Shown here piece after piece: positions 61,761-64,000 of a DNA stretch of 64,000 bases. The stretch lies in the NCBI GenBank assembly GCA_031425095.1, contig JANPIS010000413.1:1-64000 (forward strand). The letters are read 5' to 3'. The position numbers and the translations under genes were made by a program. The stretch's first letter is position 1. Each line of letters opens with the position of its first letter. The notes beneath the pieces are model-generated. The model was not told where the DNA came from and did not search any database. It saw only the letters and a list, made by a program, of their open reading frames with translations. Origin of the DNA: JANNXQ01 sp031425095 (lineage in GTDB: Bacteria; Verrucomicrobiota; Verrucomicrobiia; Chthoniobacterales; Chthoniobacteraceae).

Positions 61761-63509
61761 TTATTCCCGCTTTTTCTCTTCGTCCTTTTTCTTCTCATCC
61801 TTGCCCTTGCCCTTGCCATTTTCAGGAGCAGGCGCGGTCGGCTGAGGCTTTGCAGCCGCAGGCGCGGCCTGCGGACGTTTCTCTACTTTCTTGGCCTGGG
61901 GGCGTGGCTCCGACGCGTTGGGCATCTTGCGTTCCTTGCCGCGCGCGGGAGCGGACTCGACCTTGGGCGGGGCGGCTGGCTTGGCCGGCTGCGTCTTCCT
62001 GCCGCCCGCGGCTGGCGACTGCTCGCCCGGCGGCTGCGCCTTCTTCTTTGTGGTCACGGGACCGGGGGCGACGGGGGTTTTGTCCGGGGCGTCTGCCTTG
62101 GGCTCCGCCGATCGTGATGGTGGCAGATTACCCGGCTTTGCGCGCTTTCCGCCTTTGCCAGACTTGGGTGCCGTCCGCGGCTCTGCGGGTTTCTCCGTCG
62201 CAGGGGCAGTCTCGGGCTTGGGGGGTTCCGTCTTAGGTGGAGCGATCGGTGCGGCGGGGTCGGGAGTCCGCGGCTCGGCAGCACTCTTCGGCTTGGCGGC
62301 AGCCTTGGGCTTTCCCTTCGCCCCCTTCGCATTGGGCGAAGATGCCGGTGGCGTAGTGGCGTCGGGATTGCCGGAAGCGGGCTTCGCTGGAGCGGGTGCC
62401 GCGGGATCGGGAGTCGGCAGCTCGGCCGTGCTCTTTGGCTTGGCAGCGTCCTTGCCCTTTCCTTTCGCACCCTTGGCATTTGGCGGAGACGCCGGTGGCA
62501 AAGTGCCATCAGGCTTCACGACCGCGGTGGCCGGCGCATCGGCCGCCTTCGGCGGGGCGGGGGGTTCCACGGGGGTGGCCGGATCGCTCTTGATCTTGGC
62601 GCGGAGTTTTTGCACCTCCGCAGCGGGGCCGGCATTTTTCCAGCCGTTATCCACGTCGGCCTTTTTCACTTTCGCGGCCACTTTGCGAGGCGCCGCGGTC
62701 GTCTTTTTCTCGGCGAAGGCCGGCGCCAGGACACGGAAGGCGTCGCCTTCGATCCTGGGCCGCAATTGTTCCCTGCGATCCTCCCCGCGATCGCCATCGA
62801 ATTCTTCCCGCCTGTCGAGTCTGAACCGGCGGATCGGGTCCGCCGTCTGGCGCGAAATCACCTCGTACTGCGGGCCTTCGTTATAGACGACATTATTGAC
62901 GTAGGTGATGCGGGTCACATTGGTCGTCTGGCGGATGATCGTGATATTCTCGCGCGGCTCGACGATGACGGTGCGCAAACGGGGCGCGCCGAAGTTCCGC
63001 GTTTCGACAAAGCTGTAGTTCGTCGGGCCGATATCGTAATCCGCATCCACACGGGCACTGAAGCCCACGGAGCGATTGAACGAGGCCTCAGGCGGGAGCG
63101 GAGCCCAGCCCACATGCCGCGGACTATGCCGCCATGAGACCCAGGCGGGCGCCCATTCCCGACCGGGCACCCACACCCAGCCGACCCGATCGACCCGCGC
63201 CCACCGGCCATAGTGATATACCGCCCACGAATAGGGCTCGTCCGAATCCCACGTCCACCCGGCATCGGTATAGACCCAGCGACCGTCGCGATAGGGCCGC
63301 CAATCGCTGTCCACATCGCGCGGCTGCCAGCAATAGCCGTAGTCGCCGACTTCCCGCCAGTCGCCATAGGGATCCAGGCTGTCGTAGAAGTAATCCACCG
63401 ACACTTCCACCGCCGCTTGCGCGGAAGGAGGCGCGGTAAAAAGGAGGAGGGCCGCCGCGAGGAGGGAGCAGGAGGCCGTCGCAGCGAGTGTGGTGGGGAT
63501 GATTCTCAT
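61761..63509 (-). CDS. secreted DUF6600-like protein with repeated Pro/Ala/Lys tail
   Basis: A 582-residue exported protein with a signal peptide (about 30 residues, ending AQA). Residues about 38-240: DYFYDSLDPYGDWREVGDYG, WQPRDVDSDWRPYRDGRWVY, RWARVDRVGWVWVPGREWAP, the Trp/Tyr-rich DUF6600-like pattern. Residues about 300-582 are Pro, Ala, Lys and Gly-rich with a repeated unit PNAKGAKGK-K-AAKPKS-AE--TPDPAAP at least twice. The tail is likely disordered and basic. Function unknown. The plus-strand ORFs of up to 331 residues over it are antisense shadows. Confidence 0.8.
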   Translation of the reverse strand: MRIIPTTLAATASCSLLAAALLLFTAPPSAQAAVEVSVDYFYDSLDPYGDWREVGDYGYCWQPRDVDSDWRPYRDGRWVYTDAGWTWDSDEPYSWAVYHYGRWARVDRVGWVWVPGREWAPAWVSWRHSPRHVGWAPLPPEASFNRSVGFSARVDADYDIGPTNYSFVETRNFGAPRLRTVIVEPRENITIIRQTTNVTRITYVNNVVYNEGPQYEVISRQTADPIRRFRLDRREEFDGDRGEDRREQLRPRIEGDAFRVLAPAFAEKKTTAAPRKVAAKVKKADVDNGWKNAGPAAEVQKLRAKIKSDPATPVEPPAPPKAADAPATAVVKPDGTLPPASPPNAKGAKGKGKDAAKPKSTAELPTPDPAAPAPAKPASGNPDATTPPASSPNAKGAKGKPKAAAKPKSAAEPRTPDPAAPIAPPKTEPPKPETAPATEKPAEPRTAPKSGKGGKRAKPGNLPPSRSAEPKADAPDKTPVAPGPVTTKKKAQPPGEQSPAAGGRKTQPAKPAAPPKVESAPARGKERKMPNASEPRPQAKKVEKRPQAAPAAAKPQPTAPAPENGKGKGKDEKKKDEEKKRE

Positions 63510-63622
63510 GGCGATGGGAATCGCGGTTGCGCCACGCTACGGACGCCCCTGTCTAAAAAATTCATGGCAAAGATGCGCGCACCGGGAAGGGCAACCGCGA
63601 AGAAGCAGTAAATCCGTATCCC

Positions 63623-63700
63623 ATGAACAACAGCATCTTCTACATCATCGGTCTCATCGTGGTCGTCGTCGCCATTCTCAAATTCGTCGGCGTCTGGTGA
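63623..63700 (+). CDS. 25-residue hydrophobic peptide
   Basis: MNNSIFYIIGLIVVVVAILK then five more residues and TGA. A single membrane helix; sister of the broken copy at 13511. The GTG of the next gene overlaps its TGA (GTGA), which supports translation and coupling. Confidence 0.6.
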   Translation: MNNSIFYIIGLIVVVVAILKFVGVW

Positions 63701-64000
63701 GTCGCCCCTCTCTGGCGGCGCCGCGCTGCCGACCTTTGCATTTCGAAGAGCAGCTCACCGACGTGCGAGGGATTCCGCTGCACAGCTTCGGTCCTGTGGG
63801 CGAAGGGGGTGTGCCGATCGTCCTGGTGCATGGATTGGTCGTGTCGAATCGCTACTGGCGGCCTCTCGCCTTGGAGCTCTCGTGCTACGGACAAGTTGAA
63901 GCCGTCGATCTTCCGGGTTTCGGAAGAAGTGCCCGTCCCAGCCTAACCTTCTCGATTTCCGATTTCGCGCGCTATCTCAGCGAATGGCTCGACGCGCGCC
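63697..64000 (+). CDS. alpha/beta hydrolase, 5' part, cut by right edge
   Basis: An open frame from GTG 63697 to the window end. The translation contains HSFGPVGEGGVPIVLVHGLV (the conserved HG oxyanion loop), SNRYWRPLALELSCYGQVEA and VDLPGFGRSARP (typical of alpha/beta hydrolases). The nucleophile region lies beyond the window. GTG overlaps the peptide stop. No start ATG is closer. Confidence 0.75.
   Translation, partial: MSRPSLAAPRCRPLHFEEQLTDVRGIPLHSFGPVGEGGVPIVLVHGLVVSNRYWRPLALELSCYGQVEAVDLPGFGRSARPSLTFSISDFARYLSEWLDAR

Noticed and set aside
61891..62886. A 331-codon Gly/Ala-rich plus-strand ORF
   Set aside because: It is the complement of the Pro/Ala/Lys repeat tail of the DUF6600-like gene, so its composition follows from that repeat.

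Overview
The window is GC-rich, double-stranded bacterial DNA. Gene content (signal-peptide proteins with DUF6799-like repeats, a DUF6600-like protein, a TIGR03067-like protein, a CTPTR-type sulfatase, many tiny membrane peptides and small lipoproteins, two DUF2243 proteins) points to the PVC superphylum, most likely Verrucomicrobiota. This placement is inferred from recalled families, as no rRNA or tRNA gene is visible.

Layout. 1-5.7 kb: a KaiC-like ATPase entering from the left edge (minus strand, broken by a one-base frameshift), small secreted proteins, an SRPBCC protein and a dead SPW-repeat gene. 5.8-8.3 kb: a transglutaminase-like protein, a single-domain response regulator, an MgtC-like membrane protein and two small proteins. 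8.3-13.4 kb: a minus-strand alpha-glucan/trehalose operon (membrane protein, treZ, GH133 debranching enzyme) joined by ATGA overlaps, with a DUF6799-like protein just upstream. 13.5-15 kb: small envelope proteins and a GreA/GreB-family factor.

15-35 kb looks like an accessory or mobile region. It opens with pilin-like, VirB3-like and VirB4 genes of a type IV secretion system and a divergent ClpB-type AAA+ ATPase, followed by small DNA-binding and nuclease-like genes, one of them flanked by two copies of a hairpin repeat. The centre (22.1-29.6 kb) is a sulfur island: an ArsR-family repressor divergent from two split YeeE/YedE transporter pairs that bracket a persulfide dioxygenase-rhodanese, then a DUF2892-like protein, a CPIC protein, DUF2243, a molybdenum sulfite oxidase and a periplasmic DsrE protein. 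The island ends at a chimeric ORF in which a 5'-nucleotidase start runs in frame into what looks like the OB-fold tail of a DNA polymerase III alpha subunit. A roughly 1,700-residue methylase-helicase typical of conjugative elements closes the region.

35-41.4 kb: a partial gene duplication flanking a GNAT/DUF5069/TIGR03067/GNAT segment, then a two-gene NHEJ-type locus (LigD polymerase domain and a separate ATP-dependent ligase). 41.5-53.4 kb: sulfatase, a decayed GrpB gene, a large sensor kinase, and an oxidative/envelope stress group (BON protein, glycine-zipper protein, KatE-type catalase, flavoprotein, manganese catalase, AsmA-like protein). 53.4-64 kb: a frameshifted YegS-type lipid kinase, a second DUF2243-treZ operon, an alpha/beta hydrolase, GlsB/YeaQ protein, small envelope proteins, a phospholipase-D-type lipoprotein, glycine-zipper and DUF6600-like proteins, and the start of another alpha/beta hydrolase.

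Five otherwise convincing ORFs are each restored by adding one base to a short homopolymer. This suggests systematic indel errors in the assembly rather than five independent pseudogenes, and should be borne in mind when reading the broken genes.
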